Source of the DNA: Isoetes taiwanensis
Taxonomy: Eukaryota; Streptophyta; Lycopodiopsida; Isoetales; Isoetaceae
Length of the DNA stretch: 64,000 nucleotides
NCBI GenBank assembly: GCA_021234155.1
Contig: JAJEKV010000166.1
Span: 622,324-686,323 of the forward strand
Reading direction: 5' to 3'
Shown here: in pieces, positions 12,861 through 23,470 of the stretch
Layout: every line of letters begins with the position of its first letter
Numbering within the stretch: position 1 is the stretch's first letter
Position numbers and translations under genes: made by a program
The notes under the pieces: generated by a model
Told to the model about the DNA's origin: nothing
Seen by the model: the letters and a program-made list of their open reading frames with translations, nothing else
The model's database searches: none

Positions 12861-13489
12861 TTGATCAACGGCCAATTCTAAAATTCAAAAAATGTTCTTC
12901 TTCTTAAGGTCCGAGATTCGTCTTCTTACATTTGGTTCTCGAAGATTCGCTCCGAACCTCATCTTCACGGATCAAAATCTTTGCGGCTCGGAAGAATCCA
13001 CCTCTGAAGAATTCACTTGAAGAAAGCTCGGAAAGAAGTGTAATCGATCTTCTTTGGAATCATAGCATGTATCTTCCGGAAGGCTGGGGCTTTCTTACAA
13101 AAATTAGTTTGGAAAAATCTTGAAAGGTCTTCTTTAGGCTCTTCAACCTAATTAGCCAAGAACCTATCCCATAACTCGCGAAGAGCTCACAAAATGTAGA
13201 AAATCAATTCAGTTTGGAAGGGCGAGGCGAAGAGGCGGAAAGAGCGGCGGCGTAACCGGCGATTCGTTGGGAGAATTGGACGATGCTTCTCCCTCACAAC
13301 TATATAAAGGCTAGCGTGAAATAAATTTCTAGGCTACGATTTTAGGATTTTCGTACCATTAGTATCTTAATCGTAATGATTTAGTAGGATACGAAGTGAA
13401 ATGTAATTACCTTAAAATGACCATAATTTTATTTTCTAAAACATTTAAAAAAAAAAAAATCTATCCTGAAATGGCCATTCTTTTCTGGA
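12861..13489. other. Non-coding stretch, no supported gene
   Basis: One 63-codon frame at 12932-13123 has no recognisable feature. A (T)CTTC/GAAG-rich section at 12895-13140 and an A-run at 13448 are the only compositional features. Confidence 0.4.
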
Positions 13490-14440
13490 CACCAATCATC
13501 TTATGTTGGCTTGGCACTTGTTTAGTAATTGTAATTGTAATTAGTTAGTGTAAATTGCTTGTTGACTTCAAAATTGTTGACTTACGCTTCACCAAATATG
13601 TTGGTCAATGAAAGTCAAACATTTGCTTGGGGGTGATTCACACTTGGTGACTTGAAAATTGTTGTCTTACACAATATGCCTTAACATAATGCATAGCATA
13701 GCATAGGTCAAAATCATTGACTTACGCTTTACCAAATGCTTGGGGGTGATTCACACTTGTTGACTTGAAAATTGTTGACTCACGCTTTACCAAACATGTT
13801 GGTCAATGAAAGTCAAACTTTAGCTTAGAAGTGATTCATACTTGTTGACTTGAAAATTGTTGACTTACGCTTTACCAAAGATGTTGGTCACTAAAAGTCA
13901 AACCTTTGCTTGAGGGCTTGAAAGTTGTTGACTTACACAATATGCCTTAACATAATGCATAGAATAGCATAGGTCAAAATTGTTGACTTACGCTTTATCA
14001 AGATTCACACTTGTTGACTTGAAAATTGTTGACTCGCGCTTTAACAAACATGTTGGTCAATGAAAGTCAAACTTTAGCTTAGGGTGATTCATACTTGTTG
14101 ACTTGAAAATTGTTGACTTACGCTTTACCAAACATGTTGGTCAATAAAAGTCAAACATTTGCTTGGGGGTGATTCACACTTGTTGACTTGAAAATTGTTG
14201 ACTTACACAATATGCCTTAACATAATGCATAGAATAGCATAGGTCAAAATTGTTGACTTACGCTTTACTAAACATGTTGTACACAATATGTCTTAACATA
14301 ATCCATTCAATAGCATAGGTCAAAGTTGTTGACTTACGCTTTACCAAATGCTTAGGTCAAACTTTTGCTTAGGGGTGATTCACACTTGTTGACTTGAAAA
14401 TTGTTGACTCACGCTTTACCAAACATTTTGTACACAATAT
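13490..14440 (+). repeat. Degenerate satellite rich in TTGACTT
   Basis: Units of roughly 80-110 bp recur with insertions and deletions. Landmarks are 'GTGATTCACACTTGTTGACTT' (near 13632, 13746, 14085, 14168, 14376), 'CGCTTTACCAAACATGTTGG' and 'CAATATGCCTTAACATAAT'. Each unit has two or three TTGACTT words, which equal the W-box core TTGAC(C/T) bound by WRKY factors. Regulatory meaning is not implied; repetition alone explains the density. The array is imperfect and looks old. Confidence 0.75.
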
Positions 14441-14472
14441 GCCTTAATATAATCCATTCATTTGGCATTTGC

Positions 14473-14592
14473 TGATTTGGCAATTGTTGATTTGGTAACA
14501 TGTGGAACATTGAATGCATGTGGGATATTTGATGATTTGGCAATTGTTGATTTGGTAACACGTGGAACATTGAATGCATGTGGGATATTTGA
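14473..14592 (+). repeat. Two-copy 60-bp tandem duplication
   Basis: 14473-14532 and 14533-14592 are the same 60-bp sequence with a single visible difference (ACATGTGG versus ACACGTGG). A partial third copy of its end (GGGATATTTGAGCCCATTA-like) recurs near 14859. The near identity implies a recent duplication. The open frames read across it on both strands are a by-product of the 60-bp (20-codon) period. Confidence 0.85.
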
Positions 14593-14633
14593 GCCCATTA
14601 CTATAAAAAAGGGTGGACGAGGATTACATTTTG

Positions 14634-14694
14634 AAAGGTCATGACACTCTGGCCTGTAACTGAAGATTACAAGCCAGAGAGCCATAGCCTTTCA
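14634..14694. other. Strong 61-nt hairpin
   Basis: The inner stem pairs CTCTGGCCTGTAA (14647-14659) with TTACAAGCCAGAG (14667-14679), 12 of 13 positions, around a 7-nt loop. The outer arms continue the dyad imperfectly: GAAAGG at 14634 pairs with CCTTTC at 14689-14694. It sits just after the 60-bp duplication. It could be a foldback relic, the core of a small inverted-repeat element, or a small-RNA precursor. The sequence alone does not decide. Confidence 0.55.
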
Positions 14695-15493
14695 TCATCT
14701 AATCTCTATCCACACTCTTCAATGAAGCAGCAAAAAACTATTTATATATGTGCACGAATTTTGTAATATATGCATGCGGGATATTGCTAACTTTGTGTTA
14801 GGTTTGTGCTAATTTTGGGGTTGCTCTTTTGATCATCTGGGATATTTTGTGGCCAAAGCATGCGGGGTATTTGAGCCCATTATAGCGGGAACTGCATACC
14901 AGAGAATTATAAAGTTCTTTAAACGTTTGTGGTGTTGATAAACACCAAATTACAATAAAAAATGATCTAATATTAAAAAAACATACAACAGTTTAGGACA
15001 AATCCATGGTCTTTAGTACCTCCAACACTTTTGTGCTTTTTTCATCATCTTGATTTGAAAATGCACGCACCTCCTGTTACATAAGCAATTCGTGCACTTA
15101 CATTTATTAACTTCTCCAAGTAAGGTACCATAGTCTTCAACGGTAATCACCGCCATTTTATGTGGCATGAAGGACCTTGGTGTGATGCGGGGAATCGCAT
15201 TATTCTTAAAATTCACGCACTGTAAGGATCAATCAACAAAAGTTGTCCTCATGCTAAATTGGACATTTCTCATAAACTTTTGTGAGTTTTTGATGTAGCA
15301 AGAAGTTCCTCCATTCATTTTCAAAGGATGCACCATCCATTTGAAAAGAAACTTATCCACTAAGGACCGAGGAATGAAAGACCTCAGCACTAATCACCGA
15401 AAGATTGGAAGACCATATACCAACAGCAAAATGTCGGTGATGAAATGCATGAACTGCACTGCCCCTGGCCTGATAACAAGAACCTCTCTTTTT
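14695..15493. other. Non-coding stretch downstream of the minus-strand four-exon gene
   Basis: This lies 3' of the gene that ends at 15494 on the minus strand and may hold its 3' UTR. A 67-codon minus-strand frame at 15013-15216 with several cysteines could be a further decayed exon, but I found no phase-consistent junction. Confidence 0.35.
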
Positions 15494-17374
15494 TTATGGA
15501 AGAAGTTGAACACCTTCCACCACATCAGGTACTGCTTTAGCCTTTTTGAAAACCTTGTACAGGAAATCCTCTGGCTCAATAACCAAAAGCTTCTTGCCAA
15601 CAACACTAGCACTGTGCAATTACAACTATTAGAGAAATTATATCGCTATTACCAATGGGTGAGTAAAGAAACACACTAGAATCACCTTACTTTCTTAGTT
15701 ATTGATTTGGGTGGAGCTCGTTTGCTGGAGGAAACCTGCGTGGAATTATTCTTAGAAGGAGATTCTCCAACTGATGCCAAATCAATTTCTTCCTCTGTGA
15801 TTGTCTTCTCCACAATATCGGCACGTTTGTCCAAATTGGAAACATAATCATCTATATTCTTCAACACTGCTTCACATTCTTCATCTATTACTTGCACATC
15901 ATTGTCTTCAATTCAGTTAGAAATGTCAACTATAGAGTTTGAAATATCCAAACTTGAGCCTGCATCATTCAAATTATGAAACTAAATAAGACTTATAGAA
16001 GAAAAATCCAAAGTAGTTATACTTCACAAGAATAACTTACTTTTCAGTCTTTTACAACTATTACTTTGTTCCGCATTGTCTCTCTTCAAGTTTGGGCTTG
16101 TGGAAGATAATAAAGTGCAATCTTCAATGGATTGCATAATTATATCAGACTCCTCCAAGTTAGCAGGTGTGCTTAATGATGGATCTTGACTCTTTTTCAA
16201 CGGTGCCTTTGCACTATAATTGGGAGGCGCATTCCATTGCAGATCTACATGGAAGTCCAATGGACCTGAACCAATTATGAGGCATCTGGCTCTCACAAGA
16301 GGGACAAGTTGATCTCTTTGAGAAACATATGTAAGCAAAATTGGATGAAAACCGTGCATGCAATGTGCAACAATGGTCGAGACACAAAGTGGGTCCTAGG
16401 CATATGTACGAAAAGAACAACTGTAATCTTGCAAATGCTACTGGTGAAGCATTTTGGATGTTCTAAAAATGGAAGGTTGAGTTGCAATCCGGACATCTTA
16501 TTTAGAGATGAAGCTATTTCTTTCAACTTCTCCGGCCTTGGTTGGAGTCTACGTTCTTAGATCTTCAAGCGTGTTCAAAAATAAAAGAATGATGAAGCGA
16601 GAAAAGAAAAAGTATTGAGCACTATGTAATTGCAAAGGTCATTAGTAATTACCCCTTTGTGGAATTTCATCCATACTCTTGTATCTTTGTTTTTGTCGCC
16701 TCAAAAGTTCCTTTTCCTTGAAACCAAAGATTGACGACAAGAATGTAATGACACCTGAGTGCTCACACCGGTCTTTTGCTGCTTCAATTTGATGTTTTGC
16801 AGCATCCACCTTGTAACTGCACTTCTTCCACAACTTTCTTTTTTCCTTCATTTCCTGCACTTTTAACTCTAACATTCAAGTCATCCTTCTGCTTATCTAA
16901 CTCAGCAATCAAGGAGTTGATGACAGAATAGTCCATTACACAACTAACAACGTTTGTATGAGGAAATAAGGACTCATACTCATCTTCTTTCTCAACCTTA
17001 GCTGTAACACTTTTCTTCGTTTTAACCACAAATGACTGCCAATTAATCTTTTGTCCTCTCACATGCAATGTGAATGCCCGTGCAAAAAACTTCCTAATCT
17101 CTCCAACACAAACATCAGTTCTTTGGTAACATCTTCTGTAGACGTTCATAAACTGATCCACAAATAGTGGACTCATTCGACTAGACTTATAAATTTGCTT
17201 GGTACCCACCAGTTTTACACAGCCAAATATTTTGCTTATCTCATCTTCAGCCACATCTGTCATTCTTACATCTGAAGAGGTCATGCCCTCAGAAGGCAAC
17301 ACAGATGTGTCAAACATCCTCCTTGCTTCCTCTTCGTCTATGGTCACTTTAGGTTGAGTTTTCTTTGTTGCCAT
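15494..17374 (-). pseudogene. Unrecognised four-exon gene, frame broken
   Basis: The start is ATG at 17374 (frame MATKKTQPK...). Exons by eye: 17374-16653, 16555-16041, 15959-15686 and 15611-15494. The introns are 97, 81 and 74 nt, with donors GTAATT, GTAAGT and GTGATT and AG acceptors. The reading phase is preserved across all three junctions, which chance rarely gives. Exon 1 ends in a charged coiled-coil-like region (KVQEMKEKRKLWKK). Exon 3 is acidic then Ser/Lys-rich. Breaks: a 1-nt shift near 16870, a frame change inside exon 2 near 16370-16420, and an in-frame TGA near 15923. Total coding length is about 1.6 kb (roughly 540 codons). I do not recognise the family. Either it is a recently dead gene or the consensus has errors. 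Confidence 0.55.
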
Positions 17375-17810
17375 TCTATCCCTACACCAGCTTTGAAATT
17401 ATATATTAGTGGAAGTTCTTCATTGTGTCTGCAAAAAACTAAACCAATCCAAATCATAGCACTAAGTATCCTGAATAGTACTAATTTTAAGAGCTTAGCA
17501 ATGAACTGCTACTTTTTCTAAATAATTACTGATTGTCATCAACACCAATTACCTTGAGCCTACTGTCTGCAAAATAGCAAATGCTTAGCATATCATGATA
17601 AATAGCAGCTAACTCTTTCTAATTTAGCATTGAACTTCATCTTCTTAGCAACCACCGCTAATAACAATTTGAGCCTGCAAGTGTAGCACAAAATTTGCGT
17701 TGTTAATGTAACCTGCTACTTAGCAAATGTTGCCTGCAAACATAGAACGAAATCACTAAGTAACTCGTACACATCACATACTAACTAGCAAGTACTGCCT
17801 GCGAAACATA
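17375..17810 (-). promoter_or_regulatory. Upstream region of the four-exon gene
   Basis: It lies between the ATG at 17374 and the hAT insertion. It carries repeated CTGCAAACATAG / CTTAGCA-type words (near 17570, 17670, 17730 and 17800, and again at 19020 beyond the hAT element), so the pre-insertion sequence was already a loose repeat. I cannot point to a convincing TATA box. The role is inferred from position only. Confidence 0.25.
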
Positions 17811-17818
17811 GTACCAAT

Positions 17819-18982
17819 CAGGGTATTTTTTAAGCACCCTATATTTTTATAGGGCCAGAAACAACTGGCTACTGGCCATGTAGAATAAATAACTTGGCGT
17901 AGTTTGGCCTGGCGATATTTTGCACCTTCTTGCTAAGATAGCGTAACTGAACTGGCGCAACTATGATATTTTTATTTTGCTACATTAACAAACTGGCTAC
18001 GAGCAAATTTGTGTTGGTTAAGACAGGAACATGCTTTGGTAGTGAAAACACGATGTTGGCCACAACCACCTAGGCATCTTCCCCAAATAATACATTCAAA
18101 TTGCTTTGGATCATAGTCCTTATCATCTGCAAATTCATAGCCTTCATCACGACCCTCAATTTGGCCTATGAAAGTGGACGCAGACGATGATATAGTGATG
18201 CGGTCCTTGATGCCGCAGGTCCCAATAACTCATTTATTCTCTTTTGTGAAGCTCCCTCCATGCTGCATTTGATGATTGGCATCAACAACTACTTTTGCAC
18301 ATCTGAATAATTTTGCACAACTGAATAGGGTAAAAACTAACCTGAATTGATGAAGCTAAAGCTTAGATTGTAGATGGGAATGGATCTCCATCTCAACCAA
18401 ATCGTAAATACAAATCAGGAGTGCTCTGCAAATGACAATAAAATATAATATTAAAATTATCATCCCATTCATATTCAGAGACTAACATCCCATTTATATT
18501 TATATTCACATGAACAACGAAACAAATGCATACGAAACAGGAAAAACACAGGCTCGACAAGGTAGAATAAACTAAACCTGTATGAAAGGGCAATTTCTGA
18601 TGCTAGCTCAGTCAAATTAAAAAATATATATGAAACTCTAATCCTAGAGGACTATAAGTGGTGATTCTTAGATGGACATGTGGTCGAGATGTAATATGGC
18701 CACCCCCTTACCCATTAAAATTTACCTTAGGTTCTAATTGGCTACCTCGATAAGTTTTTTCCCATGTACAAAAAATTGAATTGGCCACACCCTGTGCCTA
18801 GCCGAATTTAGTAAATATCGAATTGGCTACTAAACGAATAAAATGTACAAATTCGTGTTTTGAACTGGCCACTACCCTTCGGTCAGCGCATGAACGTATC
18901 CTACTATGGCGTAGCCAACCATTTCTGAAAAAATATGAATGTGTGGCCAACTGGCCCGCCGGGGCCACTAAAAAATACCCTG
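17819..18982. mobile_element. Non-autonomous hAT-type DNA transposon
   Basis: The left end CAGGGTATTTTTTA (17819-17832) is the exact reverse complement of the right end TAAAAAATACCCTG (18969-18982). The 8-bp GTACCAAT flanks both ends directly (17811-17818 and 18983-18990). A short TIR starting CAGGG plus an 8-bp target duplication is the signature of the hAT superfamily. Both subterminal zones are rich in GGCCA/TGGCC words, as expected for transposase-binding regions. At 1164 bp, and without a transposase frame, it needed an enzyme in trans. A minus-strand protein-like patch near 18000-18200 could be captured host sequence. It interrupts a region upstream of the minus-strand gene. Confidence 0.88.
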
Positions 18983-18990
18983 GTACCAAT

Positions 18991-19369
18991 ATAATCTGTT
19001 AGCATAATTTGCTAACTGATTGTCTGCAAACATAGTACCAAATGCTTAACTCGTTAGCATCAACTACTGAACTTGCACGACCAAACATTACTGTGTTGTA
19101 CTTTCCGCTGATCCCAAGCCCAAAAAATTCTAGCTTGAAATATCACACTAATAAAGAGATGAATCAAAGCAAGATGGAATGCAATCCTCCACACCTGCTA
19201 CATTAACCTTTGTCTTCAATATAGAAGCATGAAATATAATAGAATGAAACCATTTCCACATTATTTACCATTCCCAAAGATTTGTCAACAAAGATTAGAT
19301 GCTTACCACTAAAACAACTTTTCTTGAGTCTGAGAAATTGTTCAAATGAGCAATTTGATCTGAACTCTT
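18991..19369. other. Non-coding stretch beside the hAT element
   Basis: It continues the pre-insertion sequence, including another CTGCAAACATAGTACCAA word near 19020. No gene is seen. Confidence 0.4.
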
Positions 19370-19665
19370 TACCAAGCAGGGTAATGGGATCTCAATTGTC
19401 TGGCAATCGATTGTTTAGAATGGTACAAATAACCGAATTCGATAATTACTGCTATGGAAGCAGCACAGTCACAACAATTTAATCCGGCCAGTTAACCAAG
19501 CAGGGAAATGGGATCTCGATTGGGGATTTTATTGAATCTAATGACTGGCAATTGATTGTTTAGAATGGTACAAATAACGGATTTTGATAATTACTGCTGT
19601 AGGAGCAGTACATTCACAGCAATTTGATCCGACCAGTTAACCAAGCAGAGTAGGGGATCTCGATG
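19370..19665 (+). repeat. Direct repeat, two copies plus a partial third
   Basis: A unit of about 125-145 bp begins ACCAAGCAGGG(T/A)AATGGGAT and contains GATTGTTTAGAATGGTACAA and TAATTACTGCT. Copies start near 19370 and 19494; a third start is at 19639. Indels between copies show moderate age. Confidence 0.75.
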
Positions 19666-20643
19666 GGGAGTAGCTATGTTTCTGAATCCGATCCAAGAAA
19701 CTCCAAGAAAGAAGGAAAGGAAGAAAGGTTCGACGGTTTAGGATCCCATGGGCGGGATTAGTGCTAAAATAAAATTTAAAAATTCAGTTACACCCCGCTA
19801 ATTAGCGCTATTATTTAGGGCTAAAAATGGCGTCATTTATGCCACCCGTAGCGTGCGAGGACCCTTGTGTCATATGTTATTTTGCTCTTGGATGTTACTC
19901 TTTGTTCATATCCATCCAAAAAATATTAATTTAAGTATGGAGTTCATATCAAAGTTGTCAGGTACAAGGACAGATATTTTTGGGCGTTGTCTACTCAATG
20001 CAAGTGAAGCTCTATCAATGAAGGTAGTGTTTGCTCTTGAGTTAGCAACTTTCAAAACCCCCGTCCGTCCGTCCGTCTAAACTGGGATGTTTCTGCTAGT
20101 GATTAACTAAATAATATTAGGATAGTAGAAGCTCATAAGTTATTATTTGGATACCAGTTATATCCTCATTTATAAGTTATGGTAGGTTTATATTACCTAT
20201 CAAACATGGTGAAAGAGACATTAAGATTTTATCTAATAGCGAACAATCGGATGATGTCATTTACATGTAGCTTCTAGCACGTAAGCATTAGTGTAAGACG
20301 TCCAATTGTTCAAATACTATGCCTTTGTAAAGATATGTGGGCCCATACTTTAATTGAAGAACTTCACTCAGCACAAAAAAGAGGGAAATAGTGTCATTGT
20401 ACTACTCAACATATACATCAGAATACAACCGTATCATTGTCCAGTGAATATGCGTGTTAACTATGCAACTAATGGCATCATTTGCATCTGATATTTGCAC
20501 ATTTGATAGATGGAATGGAACAGGAAGGGTAAAGCAGACAAAGCGGTTCCTAGGCAGTTGCCCAAGATTTCAAAAATTTTGTACGGTGTGTCTACAAATG
20601 TGAGATGAATATCTTGGATATCTCCATCCCATGCCCAATACTC

Positions 20644-20670
20644 AAAAAAAAAAAAAAAAAAAAAAAAAAA
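20644..20670 (+). repeat. Poly(A) run of 27 nt
   Basis: An uninterrupted A run preceded by CCCAATACTC. It could be the tail of a LINE or SINE insertion, but no retroposon body or target duplication was identified. Confidence 0.7.
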
Positions 20671-21479
20671 GAAATCCTCGGTGAGGGCAGACGAGATATT
20701 CTAAAAACAACATTGACATGAAATTCTTGATCACATGAAATGCTTTGACTTTACTTTGATCTCTAGATTTCTTACCATTAACATCTTGAAATACGAGAAT
20801 GAAAGGTCTAAATTCTACTTGTTAATATTAAAAGCATCATGATTCCAGTGGTTTGCGTCGATGCAATTGATTAAATTGACTTGAAGTTTGGTTTTTATAT
20901 GGCATATATGAGATCTTAATCTAAGGAGATGGTCCCAAGTGCACTTGTTATATGACATCTATGAGACATGTAGAGTTGCTATTTCTCCTAAAATATTATT
21001 TTTTTGGGTAATACAATGTAGTGACTTTGTGCAAGAAGAGCAAGTACAACTTTTTAGGAGTTGCCCATGTGACTATTTGAACCACCTTTGACTTTTTCCA
21101 TTTGTGGATCTTCTTTAGTTCCATGCCTTAGTTAATCACGTCTGAAGCCAAAATTACTTTGCTGTGTTTAGTTCTTTATCATAGTAAGCATAGATTAGAA
21201 TGAAACATGTCCACCCACTTTCGTCCAATCATTTTCCAACGTTAAGTTTACATTTGAGGCATATTCACCCCTTATTCCTTAATCTACACCGTACGTAAAG
21301 TTCCTCGTTTGTGGGGTATTCAAGTACAAAATTTGCTATACTGTATAACAAGATTCGCAAAATACTATAAGATTTCAAGCGGAATACTATATGGTGTTGA
21401 TTTACGTACGTGCAAAATACAATTATGAGGGCTCTCGCCGCCTACGTCACCCCGTGAATATGCACCCAAACCAAAGGGG

Positions 21480-21640
21480 TTTTAAGGGGATTTAATTTAA
21501 ATGTGTTGGACCCAATGGTTGTGTTAATTAATGTCAATGGTAGTTATGTGTTGGTTGTTGATGTCAATGGTTGTTATGTGTTGGTCGTTATATGTTGGGG
21601 ATTTAATTTTTATATGTTGGATGTTAATGGTTTGTGTTGC
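21480..21640 (+). repeat. TGTTGG/GTCAATGG degenerate repeat
   Basis: The words ATGTGTTGG, GTTGATGTCAATGG and TTATGTGTTGG alternate with a period of about 35-40 bp. It is degenerate, with no visible function. Confidence 0.55.
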
Positions 21641-22334
21641 AAAAAAAATTTTTGGCCCCTTTCTGGGCCTTAGGGACGCCACCCCCCCCTCCTCCAGGTG
21701 ACAAAAATTTTAGAATTCAAACCAAAAAAAAACTAGAATTCATTTGAGGCTTTCATCACCCTGTCAGTAGCTTTTGAATTTCATCACAATAAAACAAATA
21801 GAACATAAGTAAAAGTTACCATAAAGATAGAGCAGATTGATCCCATTATTCGAAAGTCATAAAGTTTGCAACACCCATACACAAACATTTTTCAACCTGA
21901 ATTTAACAAAGCAGCCGTTTGGCCTCCATGGATTCTTGTGGTGAGAAACCAAAGTGGGGAACTTTTTCTCGCTGTTAGCAAAAAAGATCTAGAAGCCTTG
22001 GAATTTGCTTAATAACTGCCTCAAAATCTAAAAATGCATGGTAATTGTTTTGCAAGCTTCATTCTAATGAGCCATAAAACAATATCCAATAGCAATCCTC
22101 AGATAATCACCGGTAGGATGTGAAAACCTACCAAACCCGGCCGAAAAATTGCTGTTTTAACATAGATAACTTAACCAAACATATCCATATCATAACTATC
22201 AAAAAGATCTCGGAGAGAGCTTTCCAACGCAATAAAAATCATCTGAAACAGAGCTCTTGATCAAAAGTTATGATAAGAAATGTGTTGCCTACGGGAAACC
22301 GCACTACATAAGCCCTTCAAGCCCTTCATGTGCC

Positions 22335-22507
22335 CATTATGCACCACACACACACAAAAAGAGGGCTTTTCTTGTGAGCCATTGGTTGTTGACCATTATG
22401 CACCACACACACAAAAAAGGGACTTTTGTTGTCAGCCATTGGTTGTTGACCATTATGCACCACACGCACAAAAAAAGGGCTTTTGTTGTGAGCCATTGGT
22501 TGTTGAC
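22335..22507 (+). repeat. Three-copy 57-59 bp tandem repeat
   Basis: Units at 22335-22393 (59 bp), 22394-22450 (57) and 22451-22507 (57). Each begins CATTATGCACCACAC, has a (CA)n/A-run, then GGGCTTTT.TTGT and ends AGCCATTGGTTGTTGAC. The copies are nearly identical. Open frames on both strands across it result from the period being close to a multiple of three. Confidence 0.88.
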
Positions 22508-23223
22508 CATTGAAAAAAAAAGGGCTAAAATCAATGGCTCAGAAATGGTGCACTCTAGATGTACGCATTAGTACATCCATTTGAATACATCACGAAATCA
22601 TAGGAAAACCTTAGTGAAAAGCGTACAAAAACACAAAGAAAACCCCCTGTTATTATGCTACATATTCATTAGAGGTTTGAAGAAATATGATCTGATGCAT
22701 GGTGTCCCAATTCATGTATAATTGGTTAAAAAAAACGATGGATGGATGGATACAGGTCTAGTATTTACAAGAAGCCGAAACTTATAGGACACACACCCCG
22801 ATAGGACCTGCCCCCACCACTGTACATGGCTGAAGTGGGTCCTTCTCACACTAACAAAAGATAAGAGTGGGAAAAAAAGGGATCAAATGTATTATTTCTC
22901 TTTTTATGCATTAAATTTAGTTTGAACAAATTCCTTGTAAGACCCAATTAGCTTGGTCAGATTCAATGCAAAGAATCTTTGAAATATTAGAGAAAAAAAA
23001 AACATGGAAGGATAAAAAGTAGAAATAGAGGTAAAATTTGGCCATATCTCAACCATCCACATAGGTCTCTTAGCAAAGAGCTTATGTTGTCTGATGGGGT
23101 TTATAATATTGCCTTGAAAATATGCCACATAACGATGGTCTTTTTTCTCTCAACACAAAATAATGATTCTAGCTTGACCACTTTATATGACATGACTAGA
23201 TGGTCGGTGACATCTTGCACAAC
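22508..23223. other. Non-coding stretch, no supported gene
   Basis: It includes a GATG microsatellite near 22736-22752. No gene or RNA is recognised. Confidence 0.4.
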
Positions 23224-23420
23224 CACTACAAGAGAAGCGGTCTATTTGAGTTATCAAGATGTCATCAAGATATCACCGCAGTATCAGTAATTTTGTTATG
23301 GTGCTATAGATGTTGCTATTAGCATCAACTACAGTGTCATTAATTGTTGCACAAATAGCATCAGTATTAGTGTCAGTGCCCATTAGTGACATTATAAAGC
23401 GTTGTTATTAGCATCAAATA
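23224..23420 (+). mobile_element. CACTA-like transposon terminus (one end only)
   Basis: CACTACAAGAGAAGCGG at 23224 matches the conserved start of plant CACTA (En/Spm) elements (CACTACAAGAAA...). It is followed by reiterated TAGCATCA / TAGTG(T/A) words, like subterminal repeats. I did not find the opposite end (…TCTTGTAGTG) or a 3-bp target duplication, and no transposase is visible. It may be a truncated end or a chance match of about ten bases. Confidence 0.3.
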
Positions 23421-23440
23421 TAATAGCAACTTTAGATCAT

Positions 23441-23470
23441 TCTATTCTATTCTATTCTATTATATTCTAC
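23441..23470 (+). repeat. TATTC pentamer microsatellite
   Basis: About six consecutive TCTAT/TATTC units, the last ones imperfect. Confidence 0.85.

Larger units (their letters stand above)
19666..22334. other. Non-coding stretch, no supported gene
   Basis: It contains a GTCC microsatellite near 20064-20080, a 27-nt A run (20644-20670), a TGTTGG-rich tract (21480-21640) and otherwise AT-rich sequence. A GCTAATTAGC palindrome is near 19798. No coding signal. Confidence 0.45.

Noticed and set aside
13490-14440. CRISPR-like array
   Set aside because: Units vary in length and sequence, there is no constant repeat with unique spacers, and the window is eukaryotic; the same holds for the arrays at 22.3, 41.9 and 62.5 kb.
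18393-18989. Minus-strand frames in the hAT element as a transposase
   Set aside because: They are 60-66 codons, show no hAT dimerisation or BED zinc-finger motif, and one simply covers the terminal region.
20600-20670. LINE/SINE 3' end marked by the poly(A) run
   Set aside because: There is a long A run, but no retroposon body upstream and no flanking duplication was recognised.
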